A stretch of 31,722 nt of DNA from UBA60 sp964587885 (lineage in GTDB: Archaea; Thermoplasmatota; Poseidoniia; Poseidoniales; Poseidoniaceae), in assembly GCA_964587885.1 (NCBI GenBank), contig CAZPME010000025.1, positions 1 to 31,722 on the forward strand. The letters are read 5' to 3'. The number at the start of each line of letters is the position of its first letter. Positions within the stretch are counted from its first letter, which is position 1. The notes below the pieces were generated by a model that did not search any database, was not told the origin of the DNA, and saw nothing but the letters and a program-made list of their open reading frames with translations. This document shows positions 7,756-15,678 of this stretch, piece by piece. A program made the position numbers and the translations under genes.

Positions 7756-8283
7756 TTACTCCTCCTGTATGTTTAATTTGTAATTCTCAGTAAACCACGC
7801 GATAGACTCTTCCTTACTCACGCGGTGCCTACCTGCGACCTTACGACTACGGCGGCGGCGGCGGGAAACACGATGCCCTGGGCGTTCCAAGACAACGTTG
7901 ATGTCCATGCCGAAGATTCCGATATCCGGATCGTACTTCTGGTCGGGGAAATCTGTATAATCGGGAATTCCGAATGAAAGGTTGCCCTGTGCATCGAAAT
8001 TCCACGATGGAATTGCGTTCTCTCTAACCCAAAACGCATCGGTTAGGAACTTCTTGACTGCTGCTTTACTGCGCAAGGTTACCTTGCAACCTATTGGCGC
8101 ACCTTTACGAACTTTGAGATCACGATTTTGGATTTTCCCTAGAGTTCGGATTGGCTTGCCACCTGTTAGTAATTCTAGTACAGATTCAGCGTTTTGCAAG
8201 CGTGTTCCACCTTCGCCAACACCGATATTGATGGTGACCTTGATGACGCGAGGAGTGGCCATAATGTTGACGGATTTACTCAT
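7756..8283 (-). CDS. rpl5: 50S ribosomal protein L5 (uL5)
   Basis: A 175-aa protein binding 5S rRNA and helix 84 in the central protuberance. It has the archaeal opening with IKVTINIGVGEGGTRLQNAE, the central KPIRTLGKIQNRDLKVRKG and GCKVTLRSKAAVKKFL, and late IGIFGMDINVVLERPG. The basic RVSRRRRRSRKVAGRHRVS segment leads into the C-terminus. The start overlaps the S4e stop by four bases. Confidence 0.95.
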   Translation of the reverse strand: MSKSVNIMATPRVIKVTINIGVGEGGTRLQNAESVLELLTGGKPIRTLGKIQNRDLKVRKGAPIGCKVTLRSKAAVKKFLTDAFWVRENAIPSWNFDAQGNLSFGIPDYTDFPDQKYDPDIGIFGMDINVVLERPGHRVSRRRRRSRKVAGRHRVSKEESIAWFTENYKLNIQEE

Positions 8284-8984
8284 TGACTCACCTCTGTACT
8301 AGGCATTGGAGTACTATCGTCAACAATGAACACGTGTTTGGCTATGGTTCCGAAATCTTCGAACAATACTTCATTAGGCATACTTGAGCGCTTGACTAAG
8401 ATTTCCTTGACTTCGGCAGTTGTTCCAACGTGACTACCACCAATCAGGTAGGATTTGGCTCCTTCTTCAAACTGAATATGAGTTAGTATCTGCTGATCAG
8501 GTAACTGAATCTTTACCGAGTCGCCAGTTTTGAATTCAACTGGATCATCGACCAAAATATTCCTACCATCATGTAGGTTCAATTGGGTCTGACCACCCTT
8601 AATGGTTGACTTACCTTCAATTCGGCAAACCTTCCACTCGGATTGGTCGGGAGGAATTTGGTGGTAACGCAACTTGCCGTTTTGGTCTAGAATGCAACGG
8701 TAATTGGTATCACCAAGTGTGAGTACATCCATTAGGCCAACGCCACGGCGGGCGTCACGGACGCGACGGCCATCGATTTTGGCCTTACCTTCGTGAAGAA
8801 TTCTTCGGACTTCACGAGCGTTGTCTGCATATCCGAGTACATCTCGGATTACAGTTGAAATCGACATGCAGTACTCAAGTGAATGTGCACCTGAACGCGG
8901 TCTGCTAATCCAAGTGGTAATCTTACGAGGTAAAGCCCAACTTCGGGGCATTGCTAAACGTTTTAGATGACTTCCGGAACCCAT
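8280..8984 (-). CDS. rps4e: 30S ribosomal protein S4e (eS4)
   Basis: S4e is found only in archaea and eukaryotes. The protein starts with the conserved GSGSHLKRLAMPRSW. It carries an S4-like RNA-binding domain (STVIRDVLGYADNAREVRRI, then HEGKAKIDGRRVRDARRG), then the central S4e domain and a KOW-like C-terminus (KSYLIGGSHVGTTAEVKEI). I place the start at the ATG 8984: TAGGAG in the end of L24 is nine bases upstream, and the family N-terminus begins there. The longer reading uses a TTG at 8993. Confidence 0.94.
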   Translation of the reverse strand: MGSGSHLKRLAMPRSWALPRKITTWISRPRSGAHSLEYCMSISTVIRDVLGYADNAREVRRILHEGKAKIDGRRVRDARRGVGLMDVLTLGDTNYRCILDQNGKLRYHQIPPDQSEWKVCRIEGKSTIKGGQTQLNLHDGRNILVDDPVEFKTGDSVKIQLPDQQILTHIQFEEGAKSYLIGGSHVGTTAEVKEILVKRSSMPNEVLFEDFGTIAKHVFIVDDSTPMPSTEVSQ

Positions 8985-8989
8985 ATTCT

Positions 8990-9400
8990 TCAACTCCTAT
9001 CTGCCGTCAATTTCTGCATTCGCAGAGGATCGGTTTCGTCGAGATTTACGACAACCACATTCGAAGCATGGACGGGTACTGCCTCGTCTTTGTTATCTGA
9101 AGTTGATACAACTAGGCCCTCAATATAGATGCGACCTTTGCTTGAATCAACGCGAATTACTTTGTGAGTTTTCTTGTCTTGAGCAGCGATTTTTCTCTTA
9201 CCACCGTGGCGCTTACCACCGTGGGAGAAATCACCGCGCATTACGCGGACTTCATCACCGACACGTACGGTGACTGAGCGAACTGCGGCTAGACGTGGGT
9301 CATCGCTGACAAGTCGTGCAGATACACGCTTGCGCTTGAGGTGAATCGGGGCATTTGCCGCACTCTTGCGCTGTTTTCCAGATTTTTTACTCCTCTTCAT
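8990..9400 (-). CDS. rpl24: 50S ribosomal protein L24 (uL24)
   Basis: A 136-aa archaeal L24 that initiates large-subunit assembly near the 5' end of 23S rRNA (family knowledge). A very basic N-terminal stretch is followed by APIHLKRKRVSARLVSDDPR, then the KOW motif (GDEVRVMRGDFSHGGKRHGG, IYIEGLVVSTSDNKDEAVPV). The position between L14 and S4e is canonical. Confidence 0.95.
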   Translation of the reverse strand: MKRSKKSGKQRKSAANAPIHLKRKRVSARLVSDDPRLAAVRSVTVRVGDEVRVMRGDFSHGGKRHGGKRKIAAQDKKTHKVIRVDSSKGRIYIEGLVVSTSDNKDEAVPVHASNVVVVNLDETDPLRMQKLTADRS

Positions 9401-9409
9401 TCTTTCACC

Positions 9410-9808
9410 TCATACGATTTGCTTGGCAGTAGCTGCAATTCTCGGCCAACGCTCTGCTGACTCACGTGATACCGGGCCTTTGATGTCGGTTCCTTGGACT
9501 TCGCCCCTCTCATTGGTAATGACACAGGCGTTGTCAGCGAATTGAACCCAAGTTCCATCGATACGACGGAATGGTCGGCGTTGACGGATAACAACCGCCG
9601 AATACATTTGTCGGCGAGTCTCGGGTGTGCCGCGCTTTACACTGACCTTGATCATGTGTCCAACACCAGCACTCGGGTAACGTCTCATAGTTCCACCGAG
9701 TTTGGGTACGGCGATGATTTGAACGACCTTGGCACCGGTGTTATCGGCACAAGTCAAGCGTGCTGCGGTAGGGAGGCCACGGGTGACCCTTCCGGCAATT
9801 CCCTTCAT
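9410..9808 (-). CDS. rpl14: 50S ribosomal protein L14 (uL14)
   Basis: A 132-aa protein at the subunit interface near the factor-binding site. Signature sequences are ARLTCADNTGAKVVQIIAV, HMIKVSVKRGTPETRRQMY and AVVIRQRRPFRRIDGTWVQF followed by DNACVITN. The start forms a TGATG junction with S17. No anomalies. Confidence 0.96.
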   Translation of the reverse strand: MKGIAGRVTRGLPTAARLTCADNTGAKVVQIIAVPKLGGTMRRYPSAGVGHMIKVSVKRGTPETRRQMYSAVVIRQRRPFRRIDGTWVQFADNACVITNERGEVQGTDIKGPVSRESAERWPRIAATAKQIV

Positions 9809-10146
9809 CAGGCTCCCTCCTCATTGAGATTTTCAACAACACAGAACGAGACTGTCTTTGAGAGAGGGCGGCATTCCATGACTTTGACTCGGTCGCCGAT
9901 AATTACATCTCCAATACAACTGGGTAAATGGGCAGAAAGGCGACTAGTGCGCTTCTCATAGCGCTCAAACTTAGGCATCTTACGGACATTTTCTCGCTCA
10001 ATTACGATGGTCTTTTGCATTCCGGTTCGGGATACGACCCCTTCAAGAACCTGGCCGCGAAGTCTAAGGCTTCCATAGAATGGACAATTTGCATCGCCAT
10101 CCCATTCACCATCTGGCATTTTTACGTCAATTCCTATATCGCGCAT
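9808..10146 (-). CDS. rps17: 30S ribosomal protein S17 (uS17)
   Basis: An archaeal S17 of 112 aa with CPFYGSLRLRGQVLEGVVSR, the OB-fold core MQKTIVIERENVRKMPKFER and RLSAHLPSCIGDVIIGDRVK, then MECRPLSKTVSFCVVE. The N-terminal IGIDVKMPDGEWDGDANCP is typical of the archaeal form. The ATG at 10146 is preferred because GGAGAGTG lies at normal distance; the in-frame GTG at 10155 is part of that ribosome-binding region. Confidence 0.94.
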   Translation of the reverse strand: MRDIGIDVKMPDGEWDGDANCPFYGSLRLRGQVLEGVVSRTGMQKTIVIERENVRKMPKFERYEKRTSRLSAHLPSCIGDVIIGDRVKVMECRPLSKTVSFCVVENLNEEGA

Positions 10147-10151
10147 ATTGT

Positions 10152-10430
10152 TCACTCTCCATTATTCTTGAAACGTCGATTGATTCTGTCTTCAGGCCTG
10201 ATTTCCATCTGACCACCATCGATAACGAACTCCTCGTCGTCGAGTAGAAATTTGATTGCTGCCTTGGCTAGAGTGATGCGGTTTTCACTACCGACCTCAT
10301 CAATAGCCACGGTTCGCATAGTCTCGTCCACCACTAGGCCGGAACGGCCAAGTAAACTTGAGTCGGTTGATTCGACAACAGTAAGTTGACGACCCAACCA
10401 AGGAAGATTTTGAGAATTGTTATCTGACAT
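10152..10430 (-). CDS. rnp1: Ribonuclease P protein component 1 (Rpp29/Pop4 homologue)
   Basis: About 92 aa, matching the archaeal RNase P subunit that helps the catalytic RNA mature tRNA 5' ends. The SmF-like barrel is visible: LPWLGRQLTVVESTDSSLLG, RSGLVVDETMRTVAID, NRITLAKAAIKFLL and the C-terminal RPEDRINRRFK. The position between SUI1 and S17 is the usual euryarchaeal location. GGAGGT is best spaced to the second of two adjacent ATG codons (10430), which forms a short overlap with the SUI1 stop. Confidence 0.93.
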   Translation of the reverse strand: MSDNNSQNLPWLGRQLTVVESTDSSLLGRSGLVVDETMRTVAIDEVGSENRITLAKAAIKFLLDDEEFVIDGGQMEIRPEDRINRRFKNNGE

Positions 10431-10729
10431 CATCGCACCTCCACTTGGTATCCATTCTTTTTGAGTACATCAGAAGCCTTCTTTTTGTGATCACCTTGTA
10501 ATTCGATGGTTCGCCCTTTGACTGTTCCACCGGCTGCACATTTTGCCTTCAAAGTCTTAGCCAATTTGTTGATGTCGATGGCTGTATCCTCGATTCCTTC
10601 GACGATAGTAACCACCTTCCCATATCTCCTGCGTGCGGTTGAGATTACTGCTCTCTGCTGCTCCTTAGCGATTTCTTGGCAAATGCACAATTCCTCGGGG
10701 AGAACGCAGACGTTGCAGATATTGGCCAC
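10430..10729 (-). CDS. sui1: Translation initiation factor aIF1 (SUI1)
   Basis: A 99-aa homologue of eukaryotic eIF1, which guards start-codon selection on the small subunit. The SUI1 core is YGKVVTIVEGIEDTAIDINK, CAAGGTVKGRTIELQGDHKK and LKKNGYQVEV. The archaeal N-terminal zinc-binding-like motif is present (CNVCVLPEELCICQEIAKE; Cys 5, 8, 15, 17). The start is GTG, with GGAGGG nine bases upstream. It follows L29 after a 54-base gap, the largest within the ribosomal run. Confidence 0.95.
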   Translation of the reverse strand: MANICNVCVLPEELCICQEIAKEQQRAVISTARRRYGKVVTIVEGIEDTAIDINKLAKTLKAKCAAGGTVKGRTIELQGDHKKKASDVLKKNGYQVEVR

Positions 10730-10783
10730 TGATGTATTCCCTCCGTTGTTATTTTATTCGTTTGCTTTTTCTGAAATATTGAT

Positions 10784-10984
10784 TCACTGTTCATTCTTAC
10801 GCATATGCGTAATCATCCGTGCAATGCTGCGTCGTGTTGCCTTGTAGGCTCCAAGATTGGCTGGGTTTCCGCCAAGTGATTTCTCGGCCTTGAGTTGCAT
10901 CATTTCCTCGCGTAATTCAGCAAGGCGGGCACGACGGGCCTCTAGACCCATCGATTCGATTTCTCGGTTGGAGACGTGACTCAT
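10784..10984 (-). CDS. rpl29: 50S ribosomal protein L29 (uL29)
   Basis: A 66-aa two-helix protein near the exit tunnel. Diagnostic parts are the N-terminal half ARRARLAELREEMMQLKAEK and the C-terminal NLGAYKATRRSIARMITHM. It overlaps the S3 stop by four bases. Length and position are standard. Confidence 0.95.
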   Translation of the reverse strand: MSHVSNREIESMGLEARRARLAELREEMMQLKAEKSLGGNPANLGAYKATRRSIARMITHMRKNEQ

Positions 10985-11655
10985 TCTTTTGCCTCCTCTG
11001 GTGCTGCTTCCTCTACTTCGACAACCTCAACATTTTCTTCATCCGGGACATGTCCCTTTGGATAGATTGTGATTTCGTGAGGTAAACGTGTATTTGGTCG
11101 CATGATTGCGACGGTGCAACCGATTGTTCCCAATTTCTTGACTGCAACAGCGTAGCCCTTATCCATGTGTTGAAGGGCAGTTTCACCACAAAATTTGACG
11201 TGCCCAGCGATGAATTTCTCAGTTCGGTGACGAGCACCGGTTACCTTTCCACTAAGAGTTACTAATACTCCCTTCGCGCCAGCTTGCATGATATTGGTCA
11301 CAGTACTGTGGCCAGCACGGCGGAAGTACCAACCGCGCTCAAGTGACGAAGCCAATTTCTGAGCCATGATTTGAGCATTTAGTGAAGCGTTCTCAACTTC
11401 TTCAACCATTAACTTCGGGTTTTCAATGTTAAATTCTTCATCTAAACGGCGTTGTAATTCGTTGATTATCTTACCCTTTCGACCAATAACCAAACCTGGT
11501 CGCTCCGCCATCAAAGTGACCGAAGTGCCTTGTGGGGTTCGCTTGATTTCCAGTTTGCCGAAACCGGCACGCTTGGTGTTTTCAATTAGGAATTCCTTGA
11601 CCAAATGTCTCTCGACATTGCGATCGATGATGCGTCGGATTGTATTGTCTGCCAT
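10981..11655 (-). CDS. rps3: 30S ribosomal protein S3 (uS3)
   Basis: A 224-aa protein at the mRNA entry site. The N-terminal KH domain includes the GxxG loop in PGLVIGRKGKIINELQRRL. The C-terminal domain has RAGHSTVTNIMQAGAKGVLV, KVTGARHRTEKFIAGHVKFC and GTIGCTVAIMRPNTRLPHEI. An acidic tail rich in Glu and Val closes the protein. It lies between L22 and L29. Confidence 0.96.
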   Translation of the reverse strand: MADNTIRRIIDRNVERHLVKEFLIENTKRAGFGKLEIKRTPQGTSVTLMAERPGLVIGRKGKIINELQRRLDEEFNIENPKLMVEEVENASLNAQIMAQKLASSLERGWYFRRAGHSTVTNIMQAGAKGVLVTLSGKVTGARHRTEKFIAGHVKFCGETALQHMDKGYAVAVKKLGTIGCTVAIMRPNTRLPHEITIYPKGHVPDEENVEVVEVEEAAPEEAKE

Positions 11656-11668
11656 AATTCATGCCTCC

Positions 11669-12247
11669 TCAGAAATCATCGTCTTCCTCTTCGACTTCGG
11701 TGAAATCCTCGAGGAAAATCTCGAGATTGGTTTGGAAATGGTCCTTTGGGGTTGTGCGGCCGCGCGCGCGCGCCATGAATCCCTTGCTCACTTGGCCGCG
11801 GTGGGCAGCACAGTGAGTGATGACCATGTCCTCCGGCTCAACATCTTCATGCTCATGACGAGCATTGTCCATCGCACTGTTGATGAGTTTAATGAACTCT
11901 CGAGAAGCCTTGGCAGGATATCGGCCTGGCCCCATTCCGCCCTTGCGGTGTCCTACCATGCTCGGACCGGAACGGCGGCGACGCTTGTTGCCTGAACCCT
12001 TGCGGAATGGAATGGCAGTTGCCTTTCTACGAATATCTGCACGCGGGCTGTCTATCTTGATGACTTCATTCAGCAAGTCGATTGCTTGACCAGCGGTTTT
12101 ATTCTTGATAGTGCGAGAAATTTCGTAACAATGCTTGACGTGAACATCAAGGTTCACGGCACGAGCAGTCGACATACGACTGCCTACTAGGCTCGGCTGT
12201 AGCATCTGGGTGTATCCCTTTTGACTCTTGGAACGATTACGACTCAT
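11669..12247 (-). CDS. rpl22: 50S ribosomal protein L22 (uL22)
   Basis: An archaeal-type L22 of about 192 aa, with a loop that lines the exit tunnel. Characteristic parts are VKHCYEISRTIKNKTAGQAI, ATAIPFRKGSGNKRRR, MGPGRYPAKASREFIKLINS and HCAAHRGQVSKGFMARARGR followed by TTPKDHFQTNLEIFLED. The C-terminus is acidic. I prefer the ATG at 12247 because GAGGTGA overlaps the upstream GTG (12256) and is properly spaced for the ATG. Confidence 0.95.
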   Translation of the reverse strand: MSRNRSKSQKGYTQMLQPSLVGSRMSTARAVNLDVHVKHCYEISRTIKNKTAGQAIDLLNEVIKIDSPRADIRRKATAIPFRKGSGNKRRRRSGPSMVGHRKGGMGPGRYPAKASREFIKLINSAMDNARHEHEDVEPEDMVITHCAAHRGQVSKGFMARARGRTTPKDHFQTNLEIFLEDFTEVEEEDDDF

Positions 12248-12257
12248 CTCTTTCACC

Positions 12258-12752
12258 TCACTTCAATGGAACGTGCTTGCTCGACTTGGTTGCACCGACA
12301 CCAGGTCCGCTGTGGGTAACGCCACGGCGGGTTATCGCATACTCACCCAAGTAATGACCAATCATTTCGGGTTTGATATCGACAGGAGTATATCCCTGTC
12401 CATTGTGAATGTGGATGCTAGTATTGACGAATTCTGGTAGAATTAGCATGTCACGTCGGTGGGTCCTAACTGGGCGACCGTTGGCGGTTTTGACGCGGTT
12501 GCGCAAGTGCTCATTATCGGTCGATATTCCACGTCCAAGTGTGCGACGAGCGCGCGCGCTAAGTAATGAAACGACACTAAGGTCATCTGCAGATTCCTCT
12601 ACTGGGTAGAGAGGCATTGCTTGGAGTTCTTCAAGGGAATGTCCACGGTAGGTAAACTGCTTCTTTCGGCGCTGGCTTACGCGTGCGCGTAGTTTTCGAG
12701 TACGGCGGCGAGCCGCCTTTGGAGTCATGAATCGCTTCTTTCGTTTTGCCAC
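12258..12752 (-). CDS. rps19: 30S ribosomal protein S19 (uS19)
   Basis: A 164-aa S19 located in the small-subunit head. The N-terminal part is very basic, followed by the archaeal QFTYRGHSLEELQAMPLYP. The core is RTHRRDMLILPEFVNTSIHI, HNGQGYTPVDIKPEMIGHYL and GEYAITRRGVTHSGPGVGAT. The start codon is GTG, with GAGGTG upstream. Length is slightly above the usual archaeal 130-150 aa because of the basic N-terminus. Confidence 0.95.
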   Translation of the reverse strand: MAKRKKRFMTPKAARRRTRKLRARVSQRRKKQFTYRGHSLEELQAMPLYPVEESADDLSVVSLLSARARRTLGRGISTDNEHLRNRVKTANGRPVRTHRRDMLILPEFVNTSIHIHNGQGYTPVDIKPEMIGHYLGEYAITRRGVTHSGPGVGATKSSKHVPLK

Positions 12753-12762
12753 TCAAATCACC

Positions 12763-13482
12763 TCAATTTTTCTTTCCTCTTCCGCGGCCAGTTCGGCTCG
12801 GTGCTATGTTACCAACCTTCGATCCCGGTGGCGCACCACGAGCGACGGAGTTTGGTCCGTGAACAGCTTGGTGGTTTCCACCACCGTGCGGGTGGTCAAC
12901 TGGATTCATGGCTACACCACTGACCTTAGGGTACGCCTTTCCGCGTGCCTTGGCCTTGTAATGAGCTGAACCAGCCTTCATCATCGGCTTCTCCGAGCGA
13001 CCATGACCGGCTAGGATACCGATGGTCGCGCGACACTTACCTGAAATTTCCTTAATTTTTCCACTCGGAAGGCGAAGACGTACTTTGCCACTGTCCAACC
13101 TAGATTCGACAAGGCAGGAGTTGCCGCCACTGCGAGCAATCTTTCCACCATCTCCTGGGCGAAGTTCGACATTGTTAACTGGAGTTCCTTCTGGGATGTT
13201 TGCTAAATCAGTAACATTTCCAGGTCGCATGCTGACATTCTTGCCAATTGCAATTGACGACCCGACTGCTACTCCTTCGGTGCAAACAATGAGGGATTTG
13301 TCGCCATTTTCTAATTTGATACGAGCTAGAGGTGCAGTGTGAATCGGGCTGTGTACCAATTCAATTACCTCACACATCTGGTCGTCGCCGCGAGGAATGC
13401 GGCTGGCGCCAGGGAATCTATGGCTGCTTACTTTGTAACGCGGGCTACTACCCTTGCGCTGTGCACGAATTCTCTTACCCAA
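12763..13482 (-). CDS. rpl2: 50S ribosomal protein L2 (uL2)
   Basis: A 239-aa protein near the peptidyl transferase centre. It opens with the archaeal MGKRIRAQRKG and includes IARSGGNSCLVESRLDSGKV and RLPSGKIKEISGKCRATIG. The conserved C-terminal motif VAMNPVDHPHGGGNHQAVHG contains the functionally important histidine. The start codon is TTG (13480-13482), supported by the family N-terminus beginning exactly there. It ends with a basic RTGRGRGKKN tail. Confidence 0.96.
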   Translation of the reverse strand: MGKRIRAQRKGSSPRYKVSSHRFPGASRIPRGDDQMCEVIELVHSPIHTAPLARIKLENGDKSLIVCTEGVAVGSSIAIGKNVSMRPGNVTDLANIPEGTPVNNVELRPGDGGKIARSGGNSCLVESRLDSGKVRLRLPSGKIKEISGKCRATIGILAGHGRSEKPMMKAGSAHYKAKARGKAYPKVSGVAMNPVDHPHGGGNHQAVHGPNSVARGAPPGSKVGNIAPSRTGRGRGKKN

Positions 13483-13496
13483 CTCATCACCACCCT

Positions 13497-13769
13497 TCAG
13501 AATGCTCCTAGTTTCATTGAAGCATCTTCAGCGTCATAGCCTTCAGCTAATTTGACGCTAGCATGCTTCCCAAATTTGGTCACGCGAGTATTTACCTTGC
13601 TAACCTTGACATCGAATAATTTCTCGACCGCTTCGGCTACATCGGCCTTAGTTGCTTTTTTGTTGATGAGGAATTCCAATCTATTGATGGTCATGAACTC
13701 GTCATTGCGACGAGCTTCCATCGATTTCTCTGTAATCCATGGTGCGATGATAATATCGTAAGGACTCAT
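13497..13769 (-). CDS. rpl23: 50S ribosomal protein L23 (uL23)
   Basis: A 90-aa exit-site protein that docks the signal recognition particle (family knowledge). It has IIAPWITEKSMEARR, LEFLINKKATKADVAEAVEK and LFDVKVSKVNTRVTKFGKHA, the standard archaeal L23 pattern. The ATG at 13769 is favoured over the in-frame GTG at 13778 because GGAGTGA occupies that codon and is five bases before the ATG. Confidence 0.95.
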   Translation of the reverse strand: MSPYDIIIAPWITEKSMEARRNDEFMTINRLEFLINKKATKADVAEAVEKLFDVKVSKVNTRVTKFGKHASVKLAEGYDAEDASMKLGAF

Positions 13770-13774
13770 TTTTC

Positions 13775-14656
13775 TCACTCCATTGCGGTAATCGCTTTCT
13801 TGGTGAACACTGTAAGGCGGCCAGCGTCGCCACCAGGTGCCAAATGTTCGGCCGAAAGGTCGCGCACACTAACCACATCTACTCCAGGTAGATTGTGAGC
13901 AGCACGTGCTAAGCCATCCTTTTGTTCGACGACTAGTAGAAGCGACTTCGGTTGCTTGAAGCGACGACTTCGCATCTTACCTTTTCCTGGACGAACTTTG
14001 CGTCCCTTCTTGGCTCGAATAAGATCATCTCCCAAGCCTAGACCTTCTAGAATTGTAACCAACTTCCTAGTTGGGTGTTCTAAAGTAAATGCTTCAATAT
14101 CCATCTTGCTCTTTTTGCCATCCTTGACTTCAGTATAGTCGCCAAGAATAATTGGCAGAGATTTGATTTCCTCAACAAATTGATGTCCGCGGGCTGAAAC
14201 CATCTCAATCTGAGCGGTTGCAGCAATAGCGCTATTGCGCGCGGCACGACGCTCGGTACGATTCATGGCTAAACCACGCTCGGATTCGACCTTCGGGCCG
14301 TGAGCACGTCGTCCACCTTTAGTGCGGGGATCTTGTGCACCACGGCTTTGACCGGTACGGCGCATGATACGCGCAACACCACGCCCCTTGCCCCACCATT
14401 CTACCGAGTGCTTCATACCCGGCATTGGTCGGCGCTTGCCGATGTGAACATGTGAACCGTATGGTTGACGGCGGTTAGCTCGAGAGGAATGAACTGCTCG
14501 GCGAATTAAATCAGTACGGACATCAGATTCGAATGCCGAAGGTAAGTTGACCTTGCCTTTTTGCTCGACACTTAGGTCGTAGACTTCAGCGAGTGGGCCG
14601 GCTTCGACCTCTTCTTGAATAACTTCAAGAATCACATTGTTAACTGCAGCCTTCAA
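13775..14656 (-). CDS. rpl4: 50S ribosomal protein L4 (uL4)
   Basis: A 293-aa archaeal L4 (L1e/L4 type), with an extended loop reaching the exit tunnel. Recognisable stretches are LPSAFESDVRTDLIRRAVHS, RRQPYGSHVHIGKRRPMPGM, RGAQDPRTKGGRRAHGPKVE and NRTERRAARNSAIAATAQIE. A late KGRKVRPGKGKMRSRRFKQP is also typical. The start reads TTG two bases after the L3 stop; the N-terminal 20 residues are longer than in many archaeal L4 and the true start could lie slightly downstream. Confidence 0.94.
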   Translation of the reverse strand: MKAAVNNVILEVIQEEVEAGPLAEVYDLSVEQKGKVNLPSAFESDVRTDLIRRAVHSSRANRRQPYGSHVHIGKRRPMPGMKHSVEWWGKGRGVARIMRRTGQSRGAQDPRTKGGRRAHGPKVESERGLAMNRTERRAARNSAIAATAQIEMVSARGHQFVEEIKSLPIILGDYTEVKDGKKSKMDIEAFTLEHPTRKLVTILEGLGLGDDLIRAKKGRKVRPGKGKMRSRRFKQPKSLLLVVEQKDGLARAAHNLPGVDVVSVRDLSAEHLAPGGDAGRLTVFTKKAITAME

Positions 14657-14658
14657 CT

Positions 14659-15678
14659 TTAGACCCCCTGCTTGGATGAGGTCGACACATAGGTGATGTC
14701 AACCGGTGTTTTCGATTTACCAGTAGCGCGTGCTGCATCGCGGAAGCGAATCAATCGCTTGGCTGGTCCGGGCAAACTGCCCTTGATGAGAACGTAATCG
14801 TTACTGATTTCACCGTAGTGTAGGAATCCCCCATCCGGAGTAATATCCTGTTCTTCGGGATTGCCGATACGCAGTACGCGTTTGTTGTATTCAGTACGCT
14901 GGTGATATCCAGTCTGGCCACCTTGACGGATTGTCTTACGGACGTATCCTGTTCCAAAGTCTCCCATGTTTCCATGCTGACGGCGTTTCTTGCTGTTTTT
15001 GTGAGATAGAAGTTTTCCACCAAATCGGCGGATTACACCTTGCCATCCGTAACCCTTTGTTACTGCTACAACATCTAGGTATTGGCCTTCTCCATATGCA
15101 TCAGCAAATGATAGTTCATTACCGAACTGTTCACGTGCCCAGTTCAACTTCTCATTAGTGGTGCCACCATCTAGAGATATTTCCATGACCTCGGGAGTCT
15201 TGGAAGGGGTAGCGTTCACTTTTCCTGGTTGTGTAGCAATGATCATTCTGATATCGCAAAGGTCAGCCGCTTCTAAAGCGGCGAAATGTGAGTCTGAATC
15301 ATGGTTCTTGCGCTGAGGCATGCGGCGAACCAGTTCTGGAAAGGCATCGGCTAAGGTGTCACTATCGACCCATGATTCTCCCGCTGTTTGCTTACCGTAT
15401 GGAGTCATTCGGTAACCGCGTACTCCGAGAACGAACATCTTCGGGACTTCAACAACGGTGACTGGGACGCGTAGTTCTTGACCAGCGCTGGGTGAATGTG
15501 AATTGTTATCTTTGAGCAAAATGTGAGTCATCCCCGCTTTCCAACCGGCGAAGCCCTGAACACGGACTTCACTACTCTCGCCAGCCGGCCATGCTTTTAC
15601 GCGGCCGAAGTGGCGGGACGCCCTCTTGCGAGGGCTATATGCCATACTTCCCCTTCTCGGGTGGTTTCTTTTGCCCAT
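14659..15678 (-). CDS. rpl3: 50S ribosomal protein L3 (uL3)
   Basis: A 339-aa archaeal L3, an early assembly protein reaching the peptidyl transferase centre. It starts with a Pro/Arg-rich N-terminus (NHPRRGSMAYSPRKRASR), then FAGWKAGMTHILLKDNNSHS, VTKGYGWQGVIRRFGGKLLS and KTIRQGGQTGYHQRTEYNKR, and ends with the GSLPGPAKRLIRFRDAARAT region. The ATG at 15678 has GGAG 11 bases upstream. It is the first gene of the visible ribosomal run; the promoter must lie in 15679-16086. Confidence 0.96.
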   Translation of the reverse strand: MGKRNHPRRGSMAYSPRKRASRHFGRVKAWPAGESSEVRVQGFAGWKAGMTHILLKDNNSHSPSAGQELRVPVTVVEVPKMFVLGVRGYRMTPYGKQTAGESWVDSDTLADAFPELVRRMPQRKNHDSDSHFAALEAADLCDIRMIIATQPGKVNATPSKTPEVMEISLDGGTTNEKLNWAREQFGNELSFADAYGEGQYLDVVAVTKGYGWQGVIRRFGGKLLSHKNSKKRRQHGNMGDFGTGYVRKTIRQGGQTGYHQRTEYNKRVLRIGNPEEQDITPDGGFLHYGEISNDYVLIKGSLPGPAKRLIRFRDAARATGKSKTPVDITYVSTSSKQGV